This document shows, piece by piece, positions 16,663-25,116 of a stretch of DNA of 64,000 nucleotides. The translations under genes and the position numbers were made by a program. The stretch's first letter is position 1, and each line of letters starts with the position of its first letter. The DNA lies in NCBI GenBank assembly GCA_029975165.1, contig JARKPR010000012.1:1-64000 (forward strand), given 5' to 3'. The stretch is from Selenomonadales bacterium. Lineage in GTDB: Bacteria; Bacillota; Negativicutes; Sporomusales; UBA7701. The notes beneath the pieces are model-generated. The model saw only the letters and a list, made by a program, of their open reading frames with translations. It was not told the DNA's origin and did no database searches.

Positions 16663-17547
16663 GTGCTGAAGAGCATGACGGGTTTTGGCCGGGGCGAATA
16701 CCTGGACGCGGAATACCGGCTGGTGGTGGAGATCAAGGCGGTGAATCACCGTTATAACGAGATAGTCATCCGGATGCCGAAGAATCTCGGCGTGTTGGAG
16801 GACAAGATTCGCAAGACGGTGGCGGCGACGCTGCAGCGGGGCCGCATCGACGTGTTCGCGGCCGTGGAGGAGTACGGGGAAAAGAATCGGGCGGTAAGGG
16901 TTGACAAAGATTTGGCAATCGCTTACCATAAAGCATTGAAAGAGCTAGGCGAGCTGCTCGCCGCGCCGCTGGAGGGCAATGTCCACCAGATCGCCCGCTA
17001 CCCGGATGTGCTCCGGGTGGAGGAGGCGACGACCGACGCGGAGGGGCTGTGGCCGAAGCTGCAGGCGGCGGTGGACGCCGCCGTGCAGAATCTGATGGCG
17101 ATGCGCCTGGCAGAGGGAGCCAATATCGAGCAGGATATGACGGCCCGTATCGATGCCATCGCCGCCAAGGTGGCGCTCGTGGCCGCGCGGGCGCCCCAGG
17201 TGCTGAGCGAGTATCGCGAGAAGCTGCTGGGCAAGATGCGCGATCTGCTGGCGACGCTGGGGGCCGAGCCCGACGAGGGGCGGTTGCTGCAGGAGGCGGC
17301 CCTGTTTGCCGACCGGATTAGTATAACCGAGGAGCTGGTGCGGCTGGAGAGCCATCTCCGCCAGTTCAAGGAGACGCTGGCGAGCGGCGAGGCCGTAGGC
17401 CGCAAGCTCGATTTCATCGTCCAGGAAATGAACCGGGAGACAAATACGATCGCTTCGAAGGCTAACGATTTCACGGTGGCCAATACGGTGGTCGAAATTA
17501 AAAGTGAAATCGAGAAGGTCAGAGAGCAAATCCAGAACATAGAGTAA
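16663..17547 (+). CDS. yicC: YicC-family endoribonuclease
   Basis: A 294-residue YicC/YloC protein. It has the N-terminal hallmark LKSMTGFGRGE, then EIKAVNHRYNEIVIRMP, and the C-terminal DUF1732 with FIVQEMNRETNTIASKAND. E. coli YicC is an RNase acting on small RNAs. GTG 16663 gives the family N-terminus; a longer frame from ATG 16639 lacks a ribosome site. A weak promoter (TTATTA, 17 bp, GATAAT at 16631) fits this start. It heads the yicC-remA-gmk-rpoZ-coaBC cluster. Confidence 0.9.
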   Translation: MLKSMTGFGRGEYLDAEYRLVVEIKAVNHRYNEIVIRMPKNLGVLEDKIRKTVAATLQRGRIDVFAAVEEYGEKNRAVRVDKDLAIAYHKALKELGELLAAPLEGNVHQIARYPDVLRVEEATTDAEGLWPKLQAAVDAAVQNLMAMRLAEGANIEQDMTARIDAIAAKVALVAARAPQVLSEYREKLLGKMRDLLATLGAEPDEGRLLQEAALFADRISITEELVRLESHLRQFKETLASGEAVGRKLDFIVQEMNRETNTIASKANDFTVANTVVEIKSEIEKVREQIQNIE

Positions 17548-17612
17548 TGTAGAGAATTCTGCCGTTTATCGACCAATAGGGTCTTATTTAAACGACTGGG
17601 GGGATTCAGGGT

Positions 17613-17882
17613 ATGGAAATCAAGCTAATCAACATCGGCTTCGGTAATATCGTTTCCGCCAACCGGATCGTAGCGATCGTCAGTCCCGAGTCGGCTCCCA
17701 TCAAGCGTATCATTCAGGAGGCCCGCGACCGCGGGATGCTGATCGACGCGACATACGGGCGCCGCACACGGGCGGTTATCATCTCCGACAGCGACCATGT
17801 GGTGCTTTCGGCAGTGCAGCCCGAAACGGTGGCCCATCGCCTGGTGAGCAAGGATTCTCCGAGCGAGGAAGCCGCGGAATAG
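17613..17882 (+). CDS. remA: RemA-like regulator (DUF370)
   Basis: An 89-residue protein matching DUF370/RemA throughout: the N-terminal [17 protein letters not shown], a PESAPIKR segment and [19 protein letters not shown]. subtilis RemA is a ring-forming DNA-binding activator of matrix and osmoprotection genes. The yicC-remA-gmk order is conserved in Firmicutes. The gene lies 65 bp after yicC with a GGGGG ribosome site. Confidence 0.93.
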   Translation: MEIKLINIGFGNIVSANRIVAIVSPESAPIKRIIQEARDRGMLIDATYGRRTRAVIISDSDHVVLSAVQPETVAHRLVSKDSPSEEAAE

Positions 17883-17907
17883 GGTGGGCCGAAGGGAGTA
17901 GCTGTCT

Positions 17908-18528
17908 ATGGCGCGGCAAGGTATCCTGATCGTCCTGTCCGGCCCGTCCGGGACCGGCAAGGGCACAATATGCAAAGCGTTGCTTGCCCAAAGCACGAGT
18001 CTGCACTATTCGATTTCGGCTACGACCCGTCAGCCCCGTCCCGGTGAGGTAAACGGGGTCAATTACTGGTTTATCGCCCCGGATGAGTTCCGTACGATGG
18101 TGGAACAGAACGAGCTTTTGGAGTGGGCCGAGGTTTACGGCAATTATTACGGCACGCCCCGGCGCTGGGTGGCCGATATGCTGCACAGCGGCCAGGATGT
18201 CGTCCTGGAGATCGATACCCAGGGCGCGATGCAGATTAAGAAGCAGTTTCCCCAGGGGGTGTTCGTGTTTATCATCCCGCCGTCGCTCAGGGAGCTGGAG
18301 GACCGCATCGTGAAGCGCGGCGCCGACAGCCCGGCGGTGATCGCCAAGCGGCTGGGATGCGTACAGGAGGAGATCGGTTTTGCCCCGCAGTACGATTATG
18401 CGGTGGTGAACGACGAGGTGGCGGCGGCGACGGCCAAGATCGCCGCGATCATTCTCGCCGAGAAGTGCCGCATGGACCGCAACACGGATCTGATCGAGGC
18501 TATCGGCAAACGCGGCAGTATAGAGTAG
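17908..18528 (+). CDS. gmk: Guanylate kinase
   Basis: A 206-residue kinase converting GMP to GDP with ATP. It has the P-loop LSGPSGTGKGT at about residues 11-21, the GMP-binding YSISATTRQPRPGE and VNYWF, and VLEIDTQGAMQIK. The length is standard. The gene lies 25 bp after remA in the same operon; rpoZ follows 18 bp later. Confidence 0.96.
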   Translation: MARQGILIVLSGPSGTGKGTICKALLAQSTSLHYSISATTRQPRPGEVNGVNYWFIAPDEFRTMVEQNELLEWAEVYGNYYGTPRRWVADMLHSGQDVVLEIDTQGAMQIKKQFPQGVFVFIIPPSLRELEDRIVKRGADSPAVIAKRLGCVQEEIGFAPQYDYAVVNDEVAAATAKIAAIILAEKCRMDRNTDLIEAIGKRGSIE

Positions 18529-18546
18529 CATTTGAGGGGGGCTTAT

Positions 18547-18753
18547 ATGATTTATCCGTCGCTGGATGTTCTCGTCGATAAGGTCGACAGCAAATATACC
18601 CTGGTGGTGCTGGCCGCCAAGCGGGCCCGGGAGATCATGAACGGGGAAGATGCGCTGGTGGATTCGAAGTCCAACAAGCCTGTGACCGTCGCCCTGGAGG
18701 AGGTTTCCCAGGGACGGATCGTTTATGAGCGGACGAAGTCGGGCATCAAGTAA
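18547..18753 (+). CDS. rpoZ: RNA polymerase omega subunit
   Basis: A 68-residue omega subunit with the conserved YTLVVLAAKRAREI and the C-terminal KPVTVALEEVSQGRI. It promotes RNA polymerase assembly and, in many bacteria, ppGpp binding. The ATG at 18547 lies after GAGGGGGG. An in-frame ATG five codons earlier overlaps the ribosome site. It is embedded between gmk and coaBC as usual. Confidence 0.95.
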   Translation: MIYPSLDVLVDKVDSKYTLVVLAAKRAREIMNGEDALVDSKSNKPVTVALEEVSQGRIVYERTKSGIK

Positions 18754-18763
18754 GGGAGAAGCC

Positions 18764-19960
18764 ATGCTGGCAGGTAAGTGCGTCGTTCTCGGCGTGACCG
18801 GCGGCATCGCCGCGTATAAGGCGGTGGAGGTGGCCAGCCGGCTGCGCAAGCTGGGGGCGACGGTTTTTGTGGTGATGACGCGGGCGGCGGCCAATTTCGT
18901 GACGCCGCTCACTTTCCGCGAGATAAGCGGCAATCCGGTCGTCACTTCGATGTGGGATGAGCCGAAGCTGTGGAATGTCGAGCATATCGCGCTCGCGACG
19001 CGGGCCGATTTATTTTTAATTGCCCCGGCGACGGCCAATGTGATCGGCAAGCTGGCCGCCGGCATCGCCGACGATATGCTGACGACGACGGTGCTGGCGA
19101 CGAAGGCGCCGGTAGTGCTGGCGCCGGCCATGAATTGCAATATGTACTTGAACCCGGTAGTGCAGGCGAATATCGCCAAGCTTGCCGGGCTGGGCTATCA
19201 TTTCCTGCCGCCTGACGAGGGGCCGCTGGCCTGCGGGGCGGAAGGCCCCGGGCGCCTGCCCGACCCGGCGGTTATCGTGGATGAAGTGGCCGCGCTGCTG
19301 GGCGCGGGCGGCGAGCTGGCGGGGAAGAAGGTGCTGGTGACGGCTGGCCCGACCCGCGAGGCGATCGATCCGGTGCGGTATATTGGCAACCGGTCGAGCG
19401 GCAAGATGGGCTACGCCGTGGCCCGCGCCGCCGCCGCCCGCGGCGCCGACGTGGTGCTGGTGACGGGGCCGACGGCCCTGACGCCGCCGCCGGGCGTGCG
19501 GGTGGTGGCTGTGGAGACGGCGGCCGAGATGCTGGCGGCCGTATTGGCCGAGTACGACGATTGCGCCGTGGTGGTGAAGGCGGCGGCGGTGGCCGATTAT
19601 CGCCCGCTTGCGCCGGCCGAGCACAAGATAAAGAAGCACGGCGACGAGCTGACGCTGACGCTGACGAAGACGGAGGATATCCTCGCCGAATTGGGCCGCC
19701 GCAAACAGGGCCAGGTGCTGGTGGGCTTCGCGGCCGAGACGCGGGACCTGGCGGCCAACGCCGGCGACAAGCTGACGAGGAAGAATCTCGATATGGTCGT
19801 GGCCAACGACGTGACGCTGCCTGGCGCCGGGTTCAGCGGCGATACGAATATCGCCAGGCTGCTTTACCGGGACGGTAGGGCGGAGGAGCTGGGCCTGATG
19901 AGCAAAGAAGAGCTGGCGGGGATAATTTTGCAGAGGATCTACGGTTTATTGACAAGATAG
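18764..19960 (+). CDS. coaBC: Bifunctional phosphopantothenoylcysteine decarboxylase / synthetase
   Basis: A 398-residue fusion for two steps of coenzyme A synthesis. The N-terminal FMN-dependent decarboxylase has GVTGGIAAYKA, the active-site His in WNVEHIALA, the PATAN flavin motif and PAMNCNMY. The C-terminal CTP-dependent synthetase has NRSSGKMGYA and KKHGDELTLTLTKTEDIL. The start is the ATG 10 bp after rpoZ. It closes the yicC operon before the SAM riboswitch. Confidence 0.95.
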   Translation: MLAGKCVVLGVTGGIAAYKAVEVASRLRKLGATVFVVMTRAAANFVTPLTFREISGNPVVTSMWDEPKLWNVEHIALATRADLFLIAPATANVIGKLAAGIADDMLTTTVLATKAPVVLAPAMNCNMYLNPVVQANIAKLAGLGYHFLPPDEGPLACGAEGPGRLPDPAVIVDEVAALLGAGGELAGKKVLVTAGPTREAIDPVRYIGNRSSGKMGYAVARAAAARGADVVLVTGPTALTPPPGVRVVAVETAAEMLAAVLAEYDDCAVVVKAAAVADYRPLAPAEHKIKKHGDELTLTLTKTEDILAELGRRKQGQVLVGFAAETRDLAANAGDKLTRKNLDMVVANDVTLPGAGFSGDTNIARLLYRDGRAEELGLMSKEELAGIILQRIYGLLTR

Positions 19961-19963
19961 GCA

Positions 19964-19992
19964 TTGCTTTTTCACTGTGTTTCGGGTACAAT
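19964..19992 (+). promoter_or_regulatory. Sigma-A promoter of metK
   Basis: TTGCTT, a 17-bp spacer and TACAAT lie just upstream of the SAM riboswitch. A second -10-like TATACT at 20016 falls inside the riboswitch P1 stem and is therefore unlikely to be used. Confidence 0.65.
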
Positions 19993-20018
19993 TTTTACGG
20001 TAAAACTACATATGTTAT

Positions 20019-20130
20019 ACTCATCAAGAGTTGGCGGAGGGACTGGCCCGATGAAGCCGCGGCAACCATTGGCCGTTGTGTCGGCCAAACGGTGCCAAGT
20101 CCGGCGGGTTTAGGCCCGCGAGATGGGAGA
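20019..20130 (+). promoter_or_regulatory. SAM-I (S-box) riboswitch
   Basis: The aptamer consensus is clear: ATCAAGAG, then GGAGGGACTGGCCCGATGAA, GCCGCGGCAACC, GGTGCCAAGTCC and the closing GAGATGGGAG that pairs with the 5' CTCATC to form P1. It controls metK by premature termination through the following hairpin when SAM is high. Confidence 0.96.
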
Positions 20131-20136
20131 GTGGCC

Positions 20137-20162
20137 AACCCTCCCCTGGAGGGTTTTTTTAT
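20137..20162 (+). terminator. Riboswitch-controlled terminator of metK
   Basis: AACCCTCC (20137-20144) pairs with GGAGGGTT (20148-20155) followed by a T-run. CCCTCCC could alternatively pair with the GGGAG at the 3' edge of the aptamer to make an antiterminator. Confidence 0.9.
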
Positions 20163-20185
20163 TGTCTAAGCGGAGGAGGTTTACT

Positions 20186-21376
20186 ATGGAAAAGATGCGC
20201 AGATTGTTTACATCCGAGTCGGTGACCGAGGGACATCCCGATAAGATCGCCGACCAGATTTCCGACAGCGTTCTCGACGCCATCATCGGCCAGGACCCGA
20301 TGGCCCGCGTGGCCTGCGAAACGCTGGTGACGACCGGCATTGTCCACGTGGTGGGCGAGATTACGACCAAGTGTTATGTGGATATCCCCAAAATCGTCCG
20401 TGCGACGGTGAAGGAGATCGGCTATACCCGCGCCAAGTACGGGTTCGACGGCGAGACGTGCGGCGTGATGACGTCGATCGACGAGCAGTCGGCTGATATC
20501 GCTCTCGGGGTGGATAAGGCCCTGGAGGCCAAGCAGGGCGAGATGGACGCGATCGAGGCCATCGGCGCCGGCGACCAGGGGATGATGTTCGGCTATGCGA
20601 CGAACGAGACGCCGGAGCTGATGCCGATGCCGATCGCGATGGCCCACAAGCTGGCCCGCCGGCTGAGCGAGGTGCGCAAAACGCGCGTGCTGCCCTGGCT
20701 GCGCCCCGACGGCAAGACCCAGGTGACGGTGGAGTATGAGGGCGAACGGCCGGTGCGCATCGACACGATCGTCGTTTCGACCCAGCATCGGCCGGATGTC
20801 GAGCAAAAGGATATCGAGAAGGGCATTATCGAGCATGTCGTCGCGCCGGTGGTCCCGGCCGAGTTTCTCGACGCCGGGACGAAGTATTACATCAACCCGA
20901 CCGGCCGGTTCGTGGTCGGCGGCCCGCAGGGCGACGCCGGCCTGACGGGCCGGAAGATTATCGTCGATACGTACGGCGGCATGGCCCGCCACGGCGGCGG
21001 CGCCTTTTCGGGCAAGGACCCCACGAAGGTCGACCGCTCCGGCGCCTACGCAGCCCGTTATGTGGCCAAGAACGTGGTGGCGGCGGGGCTGGCCGACAAG
21101 TGCGAGATCCAGCTGGCGTACGCCATCGGTATCGCCCGTCCGGTGTCGGTGCTTGTCGAGACCTTCGGCACCGCCAAGGTTGACGAGGCGCTGATCGCCA
21201 AGCTCATCCACGCTCATTTCGACCTCCGCCCGGCCGGCATCATCAAGACGCTGGACCTGCGGCGGCCGATCTACCGCCAGACGGCGGCCTACGGCCACTT
21301 CGGCCGCACGGACCTCGATCTGCCGTGGGAGCGGACGGATAAGGTGGAGATTCTGCGCAAGGAAGCGGGACTGTAA
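20186..21376 (+). CDS. metK: S-adenosylmethionine synthetase
   Basis: A 396-residue enzyme making SAM from methionine and ATP. Signatures are [14 protein letters not shown] near the N-terminus, [12 protein letters not shown] and the P-loop-like [25 protein letters not shown] precedes the ATG; the open frame extends upstream through the riboswitch but that part is not coding. Expression is fed back by SAM through the S-box leader. Confidence 0.97.
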   Translation: MEKMRRLFTSESVTEGHPDKIADQISDSVLDAIIGQDPMARVACETLVTTGIVHVVGEITTKCYVDIPKIVRATVKEIGYTRAKYGFDGETCGVMTSIDEQSADIALGVDKALEAKQGEMDAIEAIGAGDQGMMFGYATNETPELMPMPIAMAHKLARRLSEVRKTRVLPWLRPDGKTQVTVEYEGERPVRIDTIVVSTQHRPDVEQKDIEKGIIEHVVAPVVPAEFLDAGTKYYINPTGRFVVGGPQGDAGLTGRKIIVDTYGGMARHGGGAFSGKDPTKVDRSGAYAARYVAKNVVAAGLADKCEIQLAYAIGIARPVSVLVETFGTAKVDEALIAKLIHAHFDLRPAGIIKTLDLRRPIYRQTAAYGHFGRTDLDLPWERTDKVEILRKEAGL

Positions 21377-21393
21377 GAGATAATGTAAGAAAC

Positions 21394-21504
21394 AGGCTGG
21401 CGAGAAAGGTCCAGATGCAAGGCGCTCTGATAAGTCAGACGCACGACGCTTTAGCGACGATGCGGTCGCTTACAACGCCGCAGATGGGCCTTTCTCGCCA
21501 GCCT
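21394..21504 (+). repeat. Dispersed structured repeat, copy 3 (metK 3' side)
   Basis: The outer arms GGCTGGCGAGAAAGG and CCTTTCTCGCCAGCC are perfectly complementary over 15 bp. The core is CCAGATGCAAGGCG on the left and AACGCCGCAGATGG on the right. TCTTATTTTTTTG follows the right arm, so this copy probably also terminates metK transcripts. The interior differs from copies 1, 2 and 5. Confidence 0.85.
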
Positions 21505-21573
21505 CTTATTTTTTTGTGCGGCCGGGACATACTAAGGTTGCCGGTCAACGATAATCGACGGGGGGTAGGTATT

Positions 21574-21807
21574 TTGGCAGCAACGGCAGCAGGCGGCACG
21601 AAGACGGCCGTTTACCGGGTCGGCGGCATCAAGGGCGCGCATTGCCGCGACAGAATCGAGCATACCCTTTCCAGCCTGGACGGGGTGGCCGAGGTGGAAG
21701 TGGAGCTTGGCGCCCAAAGGATCAAGGTGGCCTACGACCCGGCCGTTATTCCCAGCGGGTATATCGAGGAAACGCTCCAGACGCTGGGTTATTCCATTCT
21801 GGGTTAG
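21574..21807 (+). CDS. Heavy-metal-associated (HMA) domain protein with an atypical metal site
   Basis: A 77-residue ferredoxin-like HMA domain: GGIKGAHCRDRIEHTLSSL, then VAEVEVELGAQRIKVAYDP and YIEETLQTLGY. CopZ-type chaperones carry MxCxxC; here the loop reads GAHCRDR, with a single Cys, so classical Cu(I) binding is doubtful. The start is uncertain: TTG 21574 lies after GGGGGTAGGT and no better start is visible. No copper ATPase gene is nearby. Confidence 0.65.
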   Translation: MAATAAGGTKTAVYRVGGIKGAHCRDRIEHTLSSLDGVAEVEVELGAQRIKVAYDPAVIPSGYIEETLQTLGYSILG

Positions 21808-21814
21808 GCGCGGC

Positions 21815-21931
21815 GTGCGGTTCGCGCCTTCGAACCGGCGTCCGGTACGGTGGTTCGGCCGGCAAGCGCCGCCGGACAGGGACCGGGAGGACCCGTATTT
21901 TGCCGATGAGGATGAAAGCAGCAGGTATTGA
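21815..21931 (+). CDS. Possible 38-residue protein, basic then acidic
   Basis: A GTG-initiated frame whose N-terminal half is Arg-rich and whose C-terminal half is acidic and aromatic (EDPYFADEDESSRY). It lies 7 bp after the HMA gene and before a terminator. The ribosome site is weak and I know no homolog, so it may be chance coding in GC-rich DNA. Confidence 0.25.
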   Translation: MRFAPSNRRPVRWFGRQAPPDRDREDPYFADEDESSRY

Positions 21932-21965
21932 GGGGGAAAAAAGCGAAATATAGCAGCAAAAAATC

Positions 21966-21992
21966 AAGAGGGACTGCCGGTCCCTCTTCTTT
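21966..21992 (+). terminator. Rho-independent terminator before priA
   Basis: AAGAGGGAC (21966-21974) pairs with GTCCCTCTT (21980-21988), followed by CTTTAT. Confidence 0.75.
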
Positions 21993-22025
21993 ATCGCTCG
22001 CAGGGAGCGGTGGTGCGGGGGTATT

Positions 22026-24434
22026 ATGGCGCGGATCGCGGAAGTATTCGTAAACCTGCCGGCGCGGCGGCTGACCCATTCGTTCACTTATCTTTTGCCC
22101 GACGGGCTCGGCCAGGTCGGGCCGGGGTGGCGGGTGCTGGTGCCGTTTGGCCGCCGCCAGGCCGAGGGGTTCGTGGTCGGCGTGGCCGAGGAGGCCCCGG
22201 CCGCGCCCCAGGAGCTTAAGCCGATACTGGGGGCGATCGACGACGGGCCGTGGTTCACCGACCATATGCTGGCGGTGGCGGCGTGGGTGAGCGATTATTA
22301 TCTCAGTACGCCGGCGGAGGCGATGCGGCTGTTCGTGCCCGGCAAGGCGGGCATCAGGAGCGCCGTCGTCTACCGCCCGACCGGGGTGGACGCGGGCGAG
22401 TTTCTCGCCGGACGGGGGCCGCTGGCCGGCCGCGTGTATGCGGCGCTGTGCGCCGGGCCGCGGACGCTGGCCCAGTTGAGCGGCGAGCTCGGGACAGGCG
22501 CCGCCGCCGCCCTGCGCCTGCTGGTGCGGCAGGGGCTGGCGGCCGGGGAGAATGTGGTCCGCCGCACGGCCCGGACGCAGTATAAGACCTGTTGGCGCCT
22601 GGCGGTGGACGAGGCGGCGGCGACGGCCCATCTGGACGGACTGAAGGGCCGGCCGGCGCAGGGCCGTATGCTCGCCGCCCTGCTGGCCCGGGAGCGGCTG
22701 ACGGCCGAGGACCTTAAGAAGCTGAAGATCGGCGCGGCCACCGTCAAAGGCTTGGCGGCCGCCGGGCTGGTGGCGGCCGAGCGGACGGCGGTGGTGCGCG
22801 ACAGCTACGCGGGCGCGGGGGGGACGGCGCAGGCGCTTGTGCTGACGGACGAGCAGCAGGCGGCGCTGGCGGCGATCATCCCCGCGGTGGCGGCCAAACG
22901 GTATGAGTCGTTTCTGCTCCACGGCGTGACCGGCAGCGGCAAGACGCAGGTGTACATCGAAGCGGCGGCCGCCGCCCGGCGGGACGGCCGGCAGGTGGTC
23001 GTGCTCGTGCCGGAGATCGCCCTGACCGGCCAGATCGTGACCCGGTTTAAGAACCGCTTCGGCGACGATGTGGCCGTACTGCACAGCAAGCTGTCGGCCG
23101 GCGAGCGGTACGACGCCTGGCTGCGGCTGCGCAGCGGGGCGGCGGGCATCGTCGTCGGCGCCCGTTCGGCGGTGTTTGCGCCGCTGCCCGATCCCGGCCT
23201 GTTCATCATCGACGAGGAGCAGGAGTTCACTTATAAGCAGGAGGAGTCGCCCCGCTACCATACCAGGGATGTGGCCCTGAAACGGGCCGAGCTGGCCGGG
23301 GCGGCGGTCGTGCTGGGCAGCGCGACGCCGGCGGTGGAGACGTACCACGCGGCCCTTGCCGGCCGGCACCGGCTGCTGAGGATGCCGTCGCGGGTCGACG
23401 GGGCGTCGCTGCCGCCCGTGACCGTCGTGGATATGCGCGCCGAATTGCAGGCCGGCCGCCGGAGCGTGATTTCGGCGCCGTTGCGTGATTTGCTGGCCGA
23501 GACGGTGGCCCGCGGCGAGCAGGCCGTCATTTTTCTCAACCGCCGCGGCTACGCGACCTTCGTTCTCTGCCGGGAGTGCGGCGAGGTGATGCGCTGCGGC
23601 CGCTGCGCGGTGTCGCTCGTTTACCATGCCGCCGGCAACGTGCTGCGCTGCCATTACTGCCAGAGCAGCCAGCCGGCGCCCGACGTGTGCCCGACCTGCG
23701 GCAGCCGCTATATCCGTTATTTCGGCACCGGCACCCAGAAGGTGGAGGAGGAGCTGGCCGACCTGCTGCCCGCGGCCCGCGTGGTGCGCATGGACCAGGA
23801 CACGACCGGGGCGAAGATGGCCCACGACCGCATCCTGGCGGCGTTCGCCGCCGGCCGGTACGACATTCTCCTCGGCACGCAGATGGTGGCCAAGGGGCAC
23901 GATGTCAAGAACGTGACGGCGGTGGGCGTGGTTTCCGCCGATACGGCGCTTTATCTGCCCGATTTCCGGGCGGCCGAGCGGACGTTCATGCTGCTGACCC
24001 AGGCGGCCGGCCGGGCCGGCCGCGGCGGGGCGCCGGGGCGGGTGGTCGTGCAGACGTACAGTCCCGAGCATTATGCCGTTCAGGCCGGCGCCCGCCATGA
24101 TTACGAGGCGTTTTACGCCGACGAGATCGGCTGCCGGCGGGAGCTGGATTATCCGCCGTTCGCCGCCCTCGTCAAGCTGACCGTCCAAGGGACGGACGAG
24201 GTGAAGGCCCGCCGCCAGGCCGAGGAGGCGGCGGCCGCGCTGCGCGCCGGCCTGCCGGGCGTGCCGGTGGTGGGGCCGTTCGCGGCGCCGGTGGCGAGGA
24301 TCAGCGACGTCTACCGGCTGCACATTCTCGTCAAGGCGGCCGCCGGCACGGACGTGCGCCCGGCAATCAGGGCCCTGGGATTGGAGCGGCGCAGTGATAT
24401 TACTGTTGACGTTGATCCGGTGAATGTATTATAA
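22026..24434 (+). CDS. priA: Primosomal protein N', replication restart helicase
   Basis: An 802-residue superfamily 2 DNA helicase that reloads the replisome at stalled forks. It has an N-terminal 3'-end-binding domain, the Walker A VTGSGKTQ, helicase motifs, and the paired zinc-binding region with CRECGEVMRCGRC and CHYC ... CPTCGS. The Walker B box reads DEEQ rather than the usual DEEH. All other motifs look intact. The gene is monocistronic between hairpins. Confidence 0.95.
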   Translation: MARIAEVFVNLPARRLTHSFTYLLPDGLGQVGPGWRVLVPFGRRQAEGFVVGVAEEAPAAPQELKPILGAIDDGPWFTDHMLAVAAWVSDYYLSTPAEAMRLFVPGKAGIRSAVVYRPTGVDAGEFLAGRGPLAGRVYAALCAGPRTLAQLSGELGTGAAAALRLLVRQGLAAGENVVRRTARTQYKTCWRLAVDEAAATAHLDGLKGRPAQGRMLAALLARERLTAEDLKKLKIGAATVKGLAAAGLVAAERTAVVRDSYAGAGGTAQALVLTDEQQAALAAIIPAVAAKRYESFLLHGVTGSGKTQVYIEAAAAARRDGRQVVVLVPEIALTGQIVTRFKNRFGDDVAVLHSKLSAGERYDAWLRLRSGAAGIVVGARSAVFAPLPDPGLFIIDEEQEFTYKQEESPRYHTRDVALKRAELAGAAVVLGSATPAVETYHAALAGRHRLLRMPSRVDGASLPPVTVVDMRAELQAGRRSVISAPLRDLLAETVARGEQAVIFLNRRGYATFVLCRECGEVMRCGRCAVSLVYHAAGNVLRCHYCQSSQPAPDVCPTCGSRYIRYFGTGTQKVEEELADLLPAARVVRMDQDTTGAKMAHDRILAAFAAGRYDILLGTQMVAKGHDVKNVTAVGVVSADTALYLPDFRAAERTFMLLTQAAGRAGRGGAPGRVVVQTYSPEHYAVQAGARHDYEAFYADEIGCRRELDYPPFAALVKLTVQGTDEVKARRQAEEAAAALRAGLPGVPVVGPFAAPVARISDVYRLHILVKAAAGTDVRPAIRALGLERRSDITVDVDPVNVL

Positions 24435-24468
24435 ATTCAGGCAAACGTCTTCCGGGGTTTCCTGAATT
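24434..24468 (+). terminator. Stem-loop at the priA stop
   Basis: AATTCAGG (24434-24441) pairs with CCTGAATT (24461-24468) around a 19-base loop. There is no T-run, so termination is uncertain. Confidence 0.4.
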
Positions 24469-24471
24469 GCC

Positions 24472-24595
24472 GGGACCGTTCAGAAGGTCCCAGATGCTAG
24501 GCGGTTCGAGGACGCGCCCGGAGGCTTACTCGGGCGTACGCCGGAGAGAGCGCCCGGAGAACCAACAACGCAGATGGGGCCTTATCAATGGTCCC
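24472..24595 (+). repeat. Dispersed structured repeat, copy 4 (priA-def)
   Basis: The outer arms GGGACC and GGTCCC, continued by GAAGG/CCTTAT, enclose CCAGATGCTAGGCGG (left) and CAACGCAGATGGGG (right). The interior retains GGACGCGCCCGG and GGGCGTACGCC. It ends 60 bp before the def start. Confidence 0.8.
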
Positions 24596-24619
24596 CATAG
24601 TGATTTTTGCAAGCTTTTG

Positions 24620-24628
24620 TGCTATCAT
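24620..24628 (+). promoter_or_regulatory. Extended -10 promoter of the def operon
   Basis: TGC followed by TATCAT lies 27 bp before the def GTG. No clear -35 is seen. Confidence 0.45.
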
Positions 24629-24654
24629 GGGGTTGGAAAAGGGGGGGTATCTCC

Positions 24655-25116
24655 GTGGCTCTACTTGAGATCAGGAAGGCCGGCGACAAGGTGCTCAAGG
24701 AGCAGGCGGCGCCGGTGGCGAAGATCGACCGCAGGATCAAAAAACTGCTTAGCGATATGGCGCAGACGATGTATGACGCGAACGGGGTCGGCCTGGCGGC
24801 TCCCCAGGTGGGGGTGGCGCTTAGGGCGATCGTCGTCGATGCGGGCGAAGGGCTGCTCGAACTGGTCAACCCGGCCATCGTAGCCGCCGAAGGCTGTGAG
24901 ACCGGCACCGAGGGGTGCCTGAGCATCCCCGGGGTATTCGGCGAGGTGGAACGGTGCGCCGCCGTGACGGTGGAGGGCCTGAACCGCGAGGGCCGCAAGG
25001 TGAGGGTGAGCGGGACCGGCTTTCTCGCCCGCGCCCTGCAGCACGAGATCGACCACCTCGACGGCGTGCTGTTCATCGAGCGGGCGACCACCCTTTACAA
25101 GGGGCAGAAGGCATGA
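24655..25116 (+). CDS. def: Peptide deformylase
   Basis: A 153-residue metalloenzyme that removes the formyl group from nascent proteins. The three motifs are complete: GVGLAAPQVG, EGCLSIPG with the metal Cys and QHEIDHLDG with the two metal His and catalytic Glu. GTG 24655 follows a G-rich ribosome site and gives the normal N-terminus. The stop overlaps the fmt start by ATGA. Confidence 0.96.
   Translation: MALLEIRKAGDKVLKEQAAPVAKIDRRIKKLLSDMAQTMYDANGVGLAAPQVGVALRAIVVDAGEGLLELVNPAIVAAEGCETGTEGCLSIPGVFGEVERCAAVTVEGLNREGRKVRVSGTGFLARALQHEIDHLDGVLFIERATTLYKGQKA

Noticed and set aside
20016-20021. TATACT as the metK -10 element
   Set aside because: It overlaps the 5' strand of the riboswitch P1 stem, which must be transcribed; the promoter at 19964-19992 fits better.
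20123-20185. N-terminal extension of metK
   Set aside because: It reads through the SAM riboswitch terminator; ATG 20186 has a strong ribosome site.
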